A stretch of DNA of 64,000 nucleotides, from the NCBI RefSeq assembly GCF_042186555.1, contig NC_133326.1:695774700-695838699 (forward strand), read 5' to 3'. Origin of the DNA: Aquarana catesbeiana. Its lineage: Eukaryota > Chordata > Amphibia > Anura > Ranidae. Both the position numbers and the translations under genes were made by a program. A model generated the notes under the pieces. That model was not told the DNA's origin, did not search any database, and saw only the letters and a list, made by a program, of their open reading frames with translations. Positions within the stretch are counted from its first letter, which is position 1. Each line of letters starts with the position of its first letter. Shown here in pieces: positions 32,910-44,520 of this stretch.

Positions 32910-34600
32910 CCCTGCAAATTGTGTAAGTTTGCCCACTTACAAAGAAATTAAGGGTCCATAATTTTTATAATAGGTGTATTTTAAATGATAGAGACAGAAT
33001 ATTAAAAAAACACGATACACATGTTATAAATTAAGTTGAAGTTCAGTAAGTAAAATAAGTATTTGATCCCCAAGCAAAACGTGACTTAGTACTTGGTGGA
33101 GAAACCCTTGTTGGCAAAGGTAAAACATTTTGTGTAGTTGGTTACCAGGTTTGCACACATCTCAGGAAGGATTTTGGTCCACTCTTCTTTACAGATCTTC
33201 TCTAAATCCTTCAAGTTTCTTGGCTTTCACTTGACAACTCAAAGTTTCAGCTCCCTCCATACATTTTCTATAGGATTAAGGTCTGGAGACTGGCTATTTC
33301 ACTCCATGATTCTAATGTGCTTCTCCTTGAGCCACTCCTGTGTTGCCTTGGTGGTACGTTTTGGGTCTTTGTCATGCTGGAAGACCTATCCACAATCCTT
33401 CAATATTCTGGCTGAGGGAAAAAAGGTTCTCATCCAAGATTTTACAATACATGGCCCCGTCCTCAATGGGGCAAAGTTGGCTTTTACCTTTAGCAGGGAA
33501 ACATCCACAAAGCATAATGTTTCCACCTCCATGCTTGACTGTGGGGATGGGTTTCTTAGGGTCATAGTCAGTATTGTTCTTCCTCCAAACACAGCGAGTC
33601 ATGTTAATGCTCAATTTTGGTCTCATCTGACCACAGCACTTACTCCCAATCCTTCTCTGAATCATTTAGATCAGGGGACTCAAACCGGTGGTCCTCCAGC
33701 TGTTCAGAACTACAAGTCCCATGAGGCATTGCAAGGCTGTTAGTTACAAGCATGACTCCCACAGGCAGAGGCATGATGGAACTTGTAGTTCCACAACAAC
33801 TGGAGGGCCGCCAGTTTGAGACCCCTGATTTATATGGTCATTGGCAAACTGTACATGTGCCTTCTTGAGGATGGGGACCTTGTGGGCGCTGCAGGATTTC
33901 AATCCATGGCGATGCATTGTGTCACTAATGGTTTGTTTAGTAACTGCGGTCCCATGCCTTGAGATCATTCAGAAGCTCCTCCCGTGTAGTTCTGGGCTGA
34001 TCCCTCACTTTTCTTATGATCATCCTTACCCCACGAAGCAAGATCTTGCATGAAGCCCCAAATTGAGGGAGATTGATGCTTATTTTGTATTTCTACCATT
34101 TGCGAAAAATCGCTACAACAGTTGTCTCTTTCTCACCAAGGTTCTTGCTGATGGTCTTTTAGGACATTCCAACCTTGTGTAGGTCTACAATCTTGTCTCT
34201 GACGTCCTTTGACAGCTCATTGGTCTTGACCATGATGGTGAGATTTGAATGAAAGAGATTCTGTCAACAGGTGTCTTTTATACACATAACGAGTTGTCGT
34301 TAGGAACACCTTCTTTAAATTGACCGGACTAATCAATGTACCACATGAGCACATACCTTAGCCAGTCTGTGGGAGCCAGAATTATTGTTGGTTGGTAGGG
34401 GATCAAATACTTATTTTACTCACTGAACTGCAACTCAGTTTATAACATTTGTATCGTGTTTTTTTCTGGATTTTTGGTTAATATTCTATCTCTATCATTT
34501 AAAATACACCTATGCTAAAAATTATAGACCCTTCATTTCTTTGTAAGTGGGCACACGTACACAATCTGCAGGGGATGAAATAATTATTTTCCCCACTGTA
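32910..34600 (-). mobile_element. Tc1-like transposon, decayed, reverse orientation
   Basis: The ends are CCCCTGCAAATTGTGTAAG...CCCACTTACAAAGAAATTAAGGG near 32917-32960 and CCCTTCATTTCTTTGTAAGTGGGC...ATTATTTTCCCCACTGTA near 34530-34600, forming inverted repeats of about 170 bases. The left end lacks its outermost bases. The transposase on the minus strand is broken but recognisable: MRPKLSINMTRCVWRK, TIPTVKHGGG-like and ILDENLFSLSQNIE around 33665-33380. A 156-bp hAT MITE interrupts it at 33672. This is a different Tc1 family from those at 17 and 23.5 kb. Confidence 0.85.
33672..33827. mobile_element. hAT-type MITE, 156 bp, nested in Tc1
   Basis: The terminal inverted repeats CAGGGGACTCAAACCGG and CCAGTTTGAGACCCCTG bound the element, and the interior has GAACTACAAGTCCCATGA against TGGAACTTGTAGTTCC pairing. 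Flanking 8-bp copies ATTTAGAT (33664-33671) and ATTTATAT (33828-33835) differ at one base and fit a hAT target duplication. The host Tc1 transposase sequence continues on both sides. Confidence 0.85.
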
Positions 34601-34658
34601 TACCACTATACTAAGTTCTCGTGTTATGGTGCCAGCTCTCCAGGCACTCATGGAAGAA

Positions 34659-34958
34659 ATTCCAAGTCTGAGCAAGCAAAAATATAAAATAAGCCACAGT
34701 CTGTACACATTTCAGAGGCAAATTGTTCATTAATGTGACATTTTTAAAAGATTTTATTTTTCATATGCAGTGAGGTCTTCATGTATATATATGTAATATA
34801 TATATATATATATATAACATATATAGGCATGAAGACTTCACTGCATATGAAAAATAAAATCTTTCTAAAGTTAAAAATGTCACATTAATGAACAATTCGT
34901 CTCTGAGATGTGTACAGACTGTGGCTTATTTTATATTTTTGCTTGATTAGACTTGGAA
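34659..34958. repeat. 300-bp near-perfect palindrome
   Basis: The left arm (about 34659-34790) and right arm (about 34820-34958) are about 95 percent complementary. For example TTCCAAGTCTGAGCAAGC pairs with GCTTGATTAGACTTGGAA, and TTTTCATATGCAGTGAGG with CTTCACTGCATATGAAAA. The loop is a (TA)n run and further TA repeats follow. No coding content. Confidence 0.9.
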
Positions 34959-35246
34959 TATATATATATATATAACCTACAAACACAAAACCGCTTTTCT
35001 AAATATGTTCATTTGTAAGTTGAATACATGTTATATATCTTCTGTAAATGACTCTTCATTTTCTATGTAAACAACAGATGCATATTGCTTTCCTTGATTT
35101 CCTTTAGCATGCAGTAGGTAAGAGCTGAACTGCCCTAAAGGTTTAGATGAACTTCAAAGAAGTTCAGATGCTGAACCCAAACACTTCTGAAGTAAATTGG
35201 AACCAAATATGAGTCGGCCTTCTGAACCTTATTTTGATAATATGTT
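34959..35246. other. Unassigned
   Basis: A/T-rich sequence between the palindrome and the L2-type LINE tail. Nothing specific is seen. Confidence 0.3.
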
Positions 35247-35449
35247 ATTATTATTATTCAGGATTTATATAGCGCCAACAGTTTACGCAGCGCTTTACAA
35301 TAGAAAAGGGAGACAATACAGTTATAATACAATACAATACAATAGGATTAAGAGGGCCCTGCTCAGAAGAGCTTACAATCTAATAGGGTGGGGCAGGTGG
35401 TACAAAAGGTTGTAACTGTGGGGAATGAGCTCGTGGAAGTGGTAGGAGA

Positions 35450-37222
35450 TTAGTTGGAGACGTGATAGGCTTTCCTGAAGAGATGAGTTTTCAGGGATTG
35501 CCTGAAGGTAGCAAGAGTAGGGGATAGCCGGATAGATGGAGGTAGCGAGTTCCAGAGGATGGGAGAGGCTCTGGAGAAATCCTGGAGACGAGCATGGGAG
35601 GAGGAGATGAGAGAGCTTGAAAGCAGGAGGTCTTGAGAAGAGCGGAGAGGTCGATTTGGGTGATATTTGGAGACAAGATTAGTGATGTAGATTGGGGCAG
35701 AGTTGTGAATGGCTTTGTATGTTGTGGTTAGAATTTTGAATTTAATTCGCTGGGTGATAGGGAGCCAGTGTAGGGATTGAAGTAGAGGGTTGGCAGACAC
35801 TGAGCGGTTGGTAAGGTGGATAAGTCTGGCAGCAGCATTCATGATAGACTGAAGAGGGGATAGCCTATCGAGCGGTAGGCCAATGAGAAGGGAGTTGCAA
35901 TAGTCAAGGCGAGAGATAACAAGGGAGTGAATGAGGAGCTTGGTGGTTTCATTTGTTAAAAAAGGGCGAATTTTAGAGATGTTACGGAGGTGAATTCTAC
36001 AAACTTTTGACAGCGATTGGATTTGAGGCTGAAATGACAAGTCAGAGTCTAGGATTACACCGAGTACCCTGGCGTGAGGGGAGAGACTGATGGTTGCATT
36101 GTTGATTTTGATGGAAAAGTAATGGAGGGGGGCACGGGCGGGGGGGAATATTAATAGCTCAGTTTTAGAGAGATTTAGTTTAAGGAAGTGGTGCGACATC
36201 CATGCTGATATGTCAGTTAGTAAGTTAGCAATGCGAGAGGAGACTGAAGGAGTGAGGTGAGGAGTAGACAGATAGATTTGGGTGTCATCAGCGTATAAGT
36301 GGTATTGGAAGCTGTGGGCAGTTATTAAGTGACCAAGGGAGGAGGTGTAGATAGAGAAGAGAAGGGGTCCAAGAACCGAGCTTTGGGGGACCCCCACAGA
36401 AAGGGGCAATGGAGAGGAGGAGACAGAGTTGTAGGTGACACTGAAGGAGCGCTGTGATAAATAGCCAGAGAACCAGGATAGAGCAGAATCTCGGAGGCCA
36501 AGGGAATGTAGTTTATTGAGAAGGAGCGGGTGGTCAACAGTATCAAAGGCCGCAGAGAGGTCAAGTAGTAGGAGTATGGAGTACTGGCTGTTGGTTTTAG
36601 CAGTTAGTAAATTGTTAGTGAGTTTTAGTAAGGTAGTTTCCGTGGAGTGCTGCGAGCGAAAGCCAGACTGTAAGGGGTCAAGAAGGTTATTTTCATTGAG
36701 GTAGGAGCTAAGACGGTTGTAGACTAAGCGTTCTAGAAGTTTAGAGGTGAATGGGAGTAATGAGATGGGTCTTAAGTTGTTCAGGTCGGTAGGGTCCAGT
36801 GAGGGCTTTTTAAGAATGGGAGTGATCTGCGCATGTTTTAGAGGGGAGGGGAAAATGCCACTAGAAAGGGAGAGATTGAAGATGTGGGTGAGGGAGCATA
36901 GGATAGAAGAAGAGGGTGACTGTAGTAGTTGTGAGGGAACAGGATCCAAGGGACAATTGGTTAGGTGGGCATCCGAGAAAATTTTTGTAACCTCTTCCGT
37001 AGTAGCCAATTCAAAAGAGGAGAGTGTTGAATGTGCCTCTGGGCAAGGTATGATGGGTGGGGAAGACGTACGCACAGTGGAGATGTCCTCACGAATTGCA
37101 TCGATCTTGTCTTTGAAGTGATTGCCAATCTCTTGGGCAGTGAGTGAGTTAGTGGGTAGAGGGGGTGGTGGACGAAGCAGAGAGTTAAAGGTTGAGAAGA
37201 GCCGACGGGGACTGGATGACAA
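35450..37222 (-). pseudogene. L2 LINE reverse transcriptase, 590-codon open frame
   Basis: The frame opens with SSSPRRLFSTFNSLL and runs unbroken to YHVSN. Core motifs: LDPVPSQLLQ, HAQITPILKKPSLDP, LRPISLLPFTSKLLERLV, QSGFRSQHSTETTLL, LLDLSAAFDTVDHPLLL (catalytic Asp), GVPQSSVLGPLLFSIY (Ser where QGSVLGP is usual), HLYADDTQIYL (intact catalytic pair) and LGVILDSDLSF. The C-terminus has SRLDYCNSLLIGLP and LHWLPITQRIKFKILT, typical of L2. The region just upstream (KQAYFVSLINSL) is in the same frame, so the domain was once fused to the endonuclease frame. Catalytic residues are intact. The product would lack the endonuclease because of the frameshift. Confidence 0.9.
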
Positions 37223-37226
37223 GGAA

Positions 37227-38177
37227 TTAATAAGAGAGACAAAGTAGGCTTGTTTGACAGCATGAATTGTATTTTAGAAGGGCAGATTTATATAGGGTGA
37301 AGTCTTGCAGGCATTTGGTTTTACGCCACAGTCGTTCAAGAGCACGGCAATGTCTCTTGAGATTTCTAGTGTTCTCAGTTTGCCAGGGTTGTAACGGTCG
37401 GGGCCTAATTCTGCGTGTGGTTAGAGGAGCAAGTGCATCTAGTGATGATGAGAGTGAACTGTTGTAGACAGAAGTGGCCAGGTCAGGACAGGACAGGGGA
37501 GAGATTATGTCATATAGGTGGTCAGTAGCAGAATAGAGAAGAGAAGGGTTAAAGTGGCGAAGGTTTCTACAAGTAATTGTTTGCTGCTTGGAGGGATGGG
37601 TGGTTGGAGGCAAGGATACAGTGAAAGTAATGAGGTTGTGATCAGATAGAGGGAAGGGGGTGTTGGTGAGGTTGCCAGGGTTGCAGAGATGGGAGAATAC
37701 AAGGTCAAGGGTATTACCATTGGAGTGAGTGGAAGTATGTGTCCATAGGGTTAGGTCAAAAGATGAGGTTAAGTTGAGAAGTTTAGCTGTAGTTGGGCTG
37801 TTAACATTGACAGGAATGTTAAAGTCACCAAGAATAATGGTGGGTATTTCAGAGGAGAGAAAGTAGGGTAGCCAGGCAGCAAAGTCATCAATAAAGCGCG
37901 ATACCGGTCCTGGAGGCCTATAAATTGCTGCAATCCTCAGAGAAATGGGAGAAAACAGATGAATACAGTGCATCTCGAAAGAAGAGAGGGATAGAGAGGG
38001 AGGGACAGGAAGGACTTGGAAGGTGCTTTGTGGGGACAGAAGGAAGCCAACTCCAACTCCTTTCTGTCTGTTGGGTCTGGAGGAGTGAGTCCAATGGAGA
38101 CCACCATGGGAGAGGGCAGCAGGAGAAGCTGAGTCAAAATTTTGCAGCCAGGTTTCTGTTATGGCGAGTATGTTCAA
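37227..38177 (-). pseudogene. L2 LINE endonuclease frame
   Basis: Motifs: NILAITETWL, GVGVGFLLSP, IAAIYRPPGP, TIILGDFNIPVN, TLDLVFS and LSDHNLITF, the full APE endonuclease set. The frame is open further upstream without a stop (LWNARSICNKLTSVHDLF just before, and on to about 38410), so the real start lies beyond 38177. It ends at a stop at 37227 after a frameshift within KYNS-CC, where the reverse transcriptase frame should take over. A single base gain or loss is enough to explain the break. Confidence 0.88.
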
Positions 38178-38769
38178 GCCATGAGAGATGAAGAGGTCAT
38201 GTACAGATGTTAGCTTGTTACAGATGGAGCGGGCGTTCCAAAGGGCACATGAGATTGGTGGGGCGCTTTGAGGAAGCAGGGGGATAGAAATTAAACTGAG
38301 TGGATTGCGGTGGTTGCCAGATGGGGAGGGGTATTGGATATGTGGCTTGCATTTGGAAAATGGCGGACCAGGATTAGGAGAAATGTCACCTGAGACTAGA
38401 GGAAGGAGGAGGGATGAGGAAGGCGTGGGGGGAGTGGGATGTGCATGAGCGCACGTGTCTAGTGGCCCTGGTGTTTATGTCAGCATGTGGGTGCAGCAAC
38501 TGCAGGAGATGATGGGTGCCATAGTAGGGAGAGGGTAGGAGTGAGGTGATATGTGCATGCTGCAGGGAAGAGAGGAGGGGTAGAGTACAGATAATTTGAG
38601 GATAGAAGACACCAATGTGAGAAGGAAGAGAATAAGGAGCATGTTAGTGGATAGAGAGTGGGAAACTAACCTAATGTAAAATAAATTTCAAAGGTGGTTT
38701 GCTTGTCGTCTTGCAGAGTGGAGCAGAGTTCCTGTTGTTCATGCAACTTTAGTTATCCTGCTTTCGTTA

Positions 38770-39113
38770 AACTGCGTCAGTGAAACTGCGCATCACTCGT
38801 GACAGAGCCATGATGTCTGCGCCATGCCCCTGTCTGCGCCACCCCATAAGCTGCCATAAATTTATAGAGAGACTAAGCTGGGATGCATTTCTCAGTTGGT
38901 CATTATTGGGTCTGATGTGAGACACCTGAATATGGGGAGGAGATGGCCAGGGCCAGGCCAGCTACAGACACAGGCTAGGGTCGTAAAGCTAATTACCTCT
39001 CTTGATCACTCAAGCCACATGGAGTTGAGAATCAATCACCAGTAATATTGCTATTGCAGTGTGTTTGTTATAGAGCTAGCAGTAAATATGGAAGTTTAAA
39101 GATATGGTAGCAG
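38770..39113. repeat. First copy of a 60-bp direct repeat and spacer, L2 upstream region
   Basis: The block CTGCGTCAGTGAAACTGCGC...CCATGCCCCTGTCTG at 38772-38835 recurs at 39547-39628 (with a short ACTCAGGACAGAGCC insertion). The two copies bracket about 0.7 kb that includes the 77-bp array. The layout suggests a LINE 5' untranslated region that was partly duplicated. Confidence 0.75.
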
Positions 39114-39510
39114 GAGACAATTACCAAAAATATTAATAGCAGACTCAGCAAAATCAGTTCAGTAGGGATGTACAGTTGGATAGAAGATAGGAGACAATTA
39201 CCAAAAATATTAATAGCAGACTCAGCAAAATCAGTTCAGTAGGGATGTACAGTTGGATATAAGATAAGAGACAATTACCAAAAATATTAATAGCAGACTC
39301 AACAAAATCAATTCAGTAGGGATGTACAGTTGGATAGAAGATAGGAGACAATTACCAAAAATATTAATAGCAGACTCAGCAAAATCAGTTCAGTAGGGAT
39401 GTACAGTTGGATAGAAGATAGGAGACAATTACCAAAAATATTAATAGCAGACTCAGCAAAATCAGTTCAGTAGGGATGTACAGTTGGATAGAAGATAGGA
39501 GACAATTACC
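39114..39510. repeat. 77-bp tandem repeat, five copies
   Basis: GAGACAATTACC begins at 39114, 39191, 39268, 39345, 39422 and (last, partial) 39499, an exact 77-base period. Copies differ by one to three bases. Each contains AATATTAATAGCAGACTC and TAGGGATGTACAGTTGGAT. It could be a set of 5' promoter monomers of the LINE, as in some L1 elements, but that is inference. Confidence 0.95.
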
Positions 39511-40229
39511 TGTAAAAGAGCAGAGAAGACATGATCAAAATTGATAACTGCGTCGGTGAAACTGCGCATCACTCGTGACAGAGCCACTCAGGACAGAGCC
39601 ATGATGTCTGCGCCATGCCCCTGTCTGTGGTATTGCTTGAGCTACATACTGTGACTATGCATCACTGTGACCCAACAATACATAGTTTTTTTTTTTATTG
39701 CTTTTATTGAGTATTTTTTATTTTACAATACAAAGTACAAGTAGTACAAAGGATACAAAGAGTAGAAATGCAAAAGGTATACAGTTGTAAAGCTATCTTT
39801 ATAAGATTCGAGTATGCATACATTAGCAGTCATAGGGTTACCTAAAACGAGAACTAGGCATGTTCCCTTGAATATTAACACTGGAAGGTTAAGCTAAGCT
39901 AAGGTGAAAGAAGACGAGTACATATCAGAAAGTAGTATTGGTAATAACAGAACATTAAAATAAAATATATTAAGTGAAACCTAGATTAAGGTTAAACAAA
40001 GTAACAGAAGGATAAACATTGGTCTGACTCATACATGAGTGTGTGAAAGCAAATGTTGGAGGGGAGTTGCGATCAGAAGGGGGTAGGTATAATTTTACTT
40101 TAAAATGTTCTTTCCATAGTTTCCAGTTGATATCAAACTTCCTACTAGTACCACAATTACTATCCAGTAATGATTCATAAACATAGTAAGTCTAAGTAAT
40201 CTCAAGCACTTCAGACACGTTAGGTGTCT

Positions 40230-43200
40230 TGTCAGATTTCTAGTATTTTGTTATCAGGGATCTCACTACTAACAGAATGTGTGTAACCACAGTGCGGAAG
40301 TCAGAAGGGAAATTCTCAATACCTATATTTAGCACTGCCATACTGGGGTTAGGGGGTATCAATATTCCTGTGATGTCAGAGATACACCTGAATATTTTAT
40401 GCCAGAAACTGGTGAGATGTTTACAAGACCAAAACATATGTAGTATATTACCCATTGCTCCGCAGTTTCTCCAGCACAGTGGAGAATTAGTTTGGCAGAA
40501 TTTGGACATCTTATAGGGCGAGTAGTACCACTGTAAATCTATTTTTTGTGATAGTTCTCAGTGGTTTACACATTTGGAAGCCTTGCAGATTGTTTTGAAT
40601 GTTTTTTGCCATTTGGAAATTGTGAAGGATGTCAGATTCCCATTTTTGATAGGGAAGGGATTTATTAAATGTAAGTTTGTGCTCAAAGAGGTTTTAGAAA
40701 AGAGATATACCCTTAGTAGTCGTGGGTGGTCTTGTGTAGAATTTGCATACTGTGTTTGGTAAATATATATGATGGGTTTTAATAGATCTTAGGAAGTGAG
40801 TAATTTGGTATATTTATAGCAATCTATAGATAGAAGGTTGAATTTTTCCCTGAGAACACTAAACGGTCTGAGGACATCATTGTCGTATAGGTCGGCAATC
40901 CAAGTGATCTGCCTGGAGTGCCAATCTATGCTGATGATGTTTGGAACTGCATTTGCAAGGATAGTGGTAGGCAGGTTAGGCAGGATATTGGAGGATAAGG
41001 ACGAGAGCTTAAAGAGGTCTCTCCAAGCCTTAAGAGAGGCTTGTATAGTAAGTGGGAGATATTGTAAGGGAAATGGTTTCCATACATCTAGGAACAGTAG
41101 CGAACATAAGTTCAAAGTTGGGCTTAGGGACTGCTTAGTACTGCTCCAAAGGATGTCAGGGGAGGGAGTTAACCAGTTTTTAAGTTGAGTGAGAATAGAG
41201 GACACGAAAATAGTCCTGAATATTAATCAGTGCCATGCCTCCTGCAAGCCTATGTTTGATCAGAAGAGCTCTAAAGCATCATGGACGCTTGGAGTGCCAG
41301 ATAAATTGTGTAAGAAGGGACTGTAAAGATCTGAGATGGCTGCTGCAAAGTGGGATGGGAAGCATTCGAAAGATATAGAGGATGTGAGGGAGTAAAAGCA
41401 TTTTGAATGAAGCTAAACGGCCAGACCAGGATAATTCCACCTTAGCTAACTTTTTTGTCTCTTTAGCTATTTTATCTATTAAAGGTAGGTAGTTGGTGTT
41501 CGTTAGTTTTGAGGGGTCTGCTGTTAACTGCAATCCCAAATATAGTATACTAGATTTGCTCCACGAATAGGGGAAGGAGGATTTTAGTTGAGATTGGAGG
41601 GACTGTGAATGGCTTAGCGCTAAGATGAGCGATTTTGTAAAATTGACTTTATAAAAGGAAATCTTAATAGTTAAGGATGGTATGTGCATGGGGCAAGGAT
41701 GTGCCAGAGGAAGAGAGGAATAAGATAATGTCATTGGCAAATACGTTTATATCATGGGACCTGTCTTGGAAGGGGAAGCCTATTATATTGGGATGTAATC
41801 TGATCTTTTATCTTTTCAGCCAAAGGTTCTAAAAGGAGGTTGAAAATCGAGGGGGACAGTGGGCACCCCTGTCTCGTGCCATTAGATATGGTAAAGGGAA
41901 GTGAAAGCATATTCGATGTGTACACCAGGGCACAAGGAGATGAGCAAAGAGCTAGAATGGCAGATAAGATGGGACCTGCAAAACCAAATTTTTGGAGAGT
42001 ATGTGTCATGTAACCCCAATGTATCCTGTCGAACACCTTCTCTGCATCCAAACATAGGAGCAAAGAAGGCTCCCGACAGGATTTAGCATTATGTATGAAA
42101 TTGATGATGCTTCTTGTGGCATCAGATGCTTGTCTGCCTGTGCTAAAACCTGTTTGGTCAGGTTTAATGAGGGTTGGTAGGATGGGGAGAAGCCTATGAG
42201 CTAAAATCTTAGCATAGAGTTTGACATCCGTATTTATTAATGAGATGGGCCTGAAATTTGAGGGGGTGTTGGGTTCCTTCCCTGGTTTGGGAATGGTGAC
42301 CACATATGCCTTTAGCATTTCATGAGGTAACTAGGCAGATTACATTGCATCTAAGTAGACCGATCTTAATGTTGGGATGAGTGTGTTTTGGAAGTCTTCG
42401 TAGTAGTCATTTGTCAGGCTATCGGGACCTGATGATTTGCCAGAAGGCAAAGTTTTAATCACTTTTATGATCTCAGGTTCAGTGATGGGTGCATTGAGAG
42501 ATGTCAGTTGGGTTTGTGAGAGAGAAGGGAGGTTAAGGCCTGTTTGTAGTTTGTATGGCATCATTAGGAGGTTGTGGAGTGTTAGGGTCTTCTCTAAGGT
42601 TGTACAATGAGGAGTAGTATTTGGCAAAAGAGTTTGCAATGTCCTGTGGGTTGAGAATTTTTTTGTTATTTAAAGGATGAAGTAGGTAAGGGATTTTTGT
42701 TTGGGTTCTTTGGTCTTTAAGCCTCTGAGCAAGAAACTTGCCGGCTTGGTTTCCAGAAGAGTAGTGTGTCAATTTGAATGAGTTAATATGCCTATCGCAT
42801 TGTTCCATAAGCATGAGCCTGAGATCAGAGTGAAGTTTGGAGAGGTTATCTGCTGCAGAAGTGTCTGCAGTGTTTTTGTTCAGGGTTTCAAGAATCCTGA
42901 TTCCCCCCAGGAGACAATCTATTCTCTGGGTCCATTGCCTTTTTACCCATGAACGCAATTGTATAATAATCTCTCTAATAAAAGCCTTATGTGCACACCA
43001 CAGCGTAGCAGGATTGGACTGTGCATTTAGCGAGAAGAACTCATTTAGATTATTGGTTATGGTGGTCACATGAGCAGGCATCTGGAGTAATCAGAAGTTG
43101 GCTCACCACACATATGCAGGGCCTGGAGTGTGTCCCTCCATCACTGTTATAGAGACAGGTGCGTGGTCAGACCAAGAGATGTTATTATGATGGAGGATGA

Positions 43201-44103
43201 CACGGCTTGTAATAGCATTTTATATACTAGAATTAAATCGATGCGTGAATATGAGTTGTGTCTAGAGGAGTGGAAGGTGTAATCATGCTCATGACACCTC
43301 CAGACATCATAAACATCCCCAGCATGGAATAAAGTTTGTAGCATTGGCAAGGGGCATTTGGATTTGGAAGTGGTGTCTATTCTGTAGTCCACCATTAGGT
43401 TGTAGTCTCCACACATGACTAAGGCACCTTTCTTGATTGTATTGACTTTGCAGAACAGTTTCTTTAGGAAATGAAGTTGATCGGGATTGGGTACATAGAG
43501 ATTAACAACAGTGTAAGGCTTGTTGTTGAGTTCTCCTATTAAGATTATGTATCTTCCTTCTGGGTTTGTCAGAACTTCCTTTAAGGTTAAGGCTACAATA
43601 TCTCTGATGGCAATAAGCACGCCTTTTTATTTTGTGGGTGCTGAGGCCATAAAAATGTGAGGGAATTTTTTGTGGCAAAAGGAGGGAGTATTACAGGAAG
43701 AGAACCGTGTCTCCTGTATGAAAAGGATATCAGTGTGGAGGTTGAGGGCTTCTTTCCAAACTGAGGCTCTCTTTACAGGGCGGTTCAGTCCATGTACATT
43801 GAAGGATAATATTTTAAGTACTATAGTTAACAGGGATGTATGGATGTGTGGATGATGACAGTACCTTGGTGGATCCATGGTAGTTCCAGGGGGGTCCAGT
43901 TCAAGGAGTTTGAGATTTGCAGCCAGAGCGGGTAGACATCTTCCAGTAGAGTGACAGTTCATCTCAGGAAGGTCAGATTGATAAAGGATGGAACAGGAAA
44001 AAAACAGTAAAGGAAAAAAAGAAAGGCTCAAACATTGTTTATATAGCCAACATGGTAAAAAGGTAGATTCTAACATGGATCTGGGGGCAGTAAAACTGCC
44101 CAT
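40230..44103 (-). pseudogene. LINE ORF2 (endonuclease, reverse transcriptase, C-terminus), broken
   Basis: From the N-terminus: LKILSFNVHGLNRPVKR and ILFIQETRF (about 43860-43700), MCGDYNLMVDYRID and SYSRIDLILV (43620-43147), SGKSSGPDSLTNDYY (about 42430), VVTIPKPGKEPNTPSNFRPISLIN (42318 on), KPDQTGFSTGRQASDATR, LLCLDAEKVFDRIHWGYM (catalytic Asp), NGTRQGCPLSPSIFNLLLEPL, a broken segment at the YxDD position near 41750, ELSWSGRLASFKMLLLPHILYIFRMLPI (about 41400) and SPLCWRNCGAMGNILHMFWSCK (about 40480-40410). At least seven frame changes separate the pieces. I did not find an intact YxDD box. Confidence 0.85.
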
Positions 44104-44231
44104 TACTCAAGAGGGGTAGGTTTGTGCACTGTGAGTTCCAAAGTGCTTCAGGAATCAAGTTGCTTATCACTTTATGGGCGGAGTGTTCAGGTAGTGTGCT
44201 TTTTGTTTTTCTTTTTATGTGCTACTCCTTG

Positions 44232-44520
44232 TCAAACACCCTGGGTGTTCAGTATGGCAGTAGAAGAGGAGCCCTCTGAGGGTTGCTCAGGTAAAATATC
44301 CCAGGAGTGGAGCAGCATGAGACCTTCGTCTAGGCTTGTGATCACTAAGGTGTTTCCATCACGGGTAATGGTTAGCTTTGTTGGGTAGCCCCAACGGTAC
44401 ACAATATTGTGGTTGCGGAGTGCTTTCGTTACAGGCAGTAGAGACTTGCACATTGTGTGTTGCTAGAGGACTGCAGGATTGAATGCAAGAACATTTTTCA
44501 GGAGGTTGTGGGCTTCTGCA
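44232..44520 (-). pseudogene. LINE ORF1, C-terminal domain
   Basis: The minus strand reads SLLPVTKALRNHNIVYRWGYPTKLTITRDGNTLVITS then LDEGLMLLHSWDI. This is the C-terminal nucleic-acid-binding domain of L1/Tx1 ORF1 (the ALR..NI.YRWG.P.KL pattern). An upstream piece (AHNLLKNVLAFNPAVL) fits the linker before it and ends in a stop. The coiled coil and RRM are missing, so the element is 5'-truncated near 44520. Its order relative to ORF2 confirms it belongs to the same LINE. Confidence 0.8.

Larger units (their letters stand above)
35247..39640 (-). mobile_element. L2-type LINE, nearly full length, minus strand
   Basis: Read right to left: an upstream region with tandem repeats (39640-38600), an endonuclease frame (about 38410-37227), a reverse transcriptase frame (37222-35450) and a 3' region ending GCGCTATATAAATCC and an (AAT)n-like tail at about 35250. 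The 3' microsatellite-type tail and the DLSAAFDTVDH motif fit the L2 clade of CR1-like LINEs. The two frames are offset by one indel near 37240-37260. Otherwise about 3 kb of coding sequence is open, so this is the youngest LINE in the window. Its 5' boundary is uncertain. Confidence 0.85.
39672..44520 (-). mobile_element. Tx1/L1-type LINE, minus strand, inactive, with ORF1 end
   Basis: The plus strand starts with a T-run (39685-39696) and TTTTATTG, the reverse of an AATAAA signal plus poly(A). Going left to right this is followed by the ORF2 C-terminus, reverse transcriptase, endonuclease and, at 44232-44520, the C-terminal domain of ORF1, all on the minus strand. The 5' end is lost within ORF1. 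Many frameshifts show age. Confidence 0.88.

Noticed and set aside
33138..33743. 201-codon plus-strand frame
   Set aside because: It is the antisense of a decayed Tc1 transposase on the minus strand.
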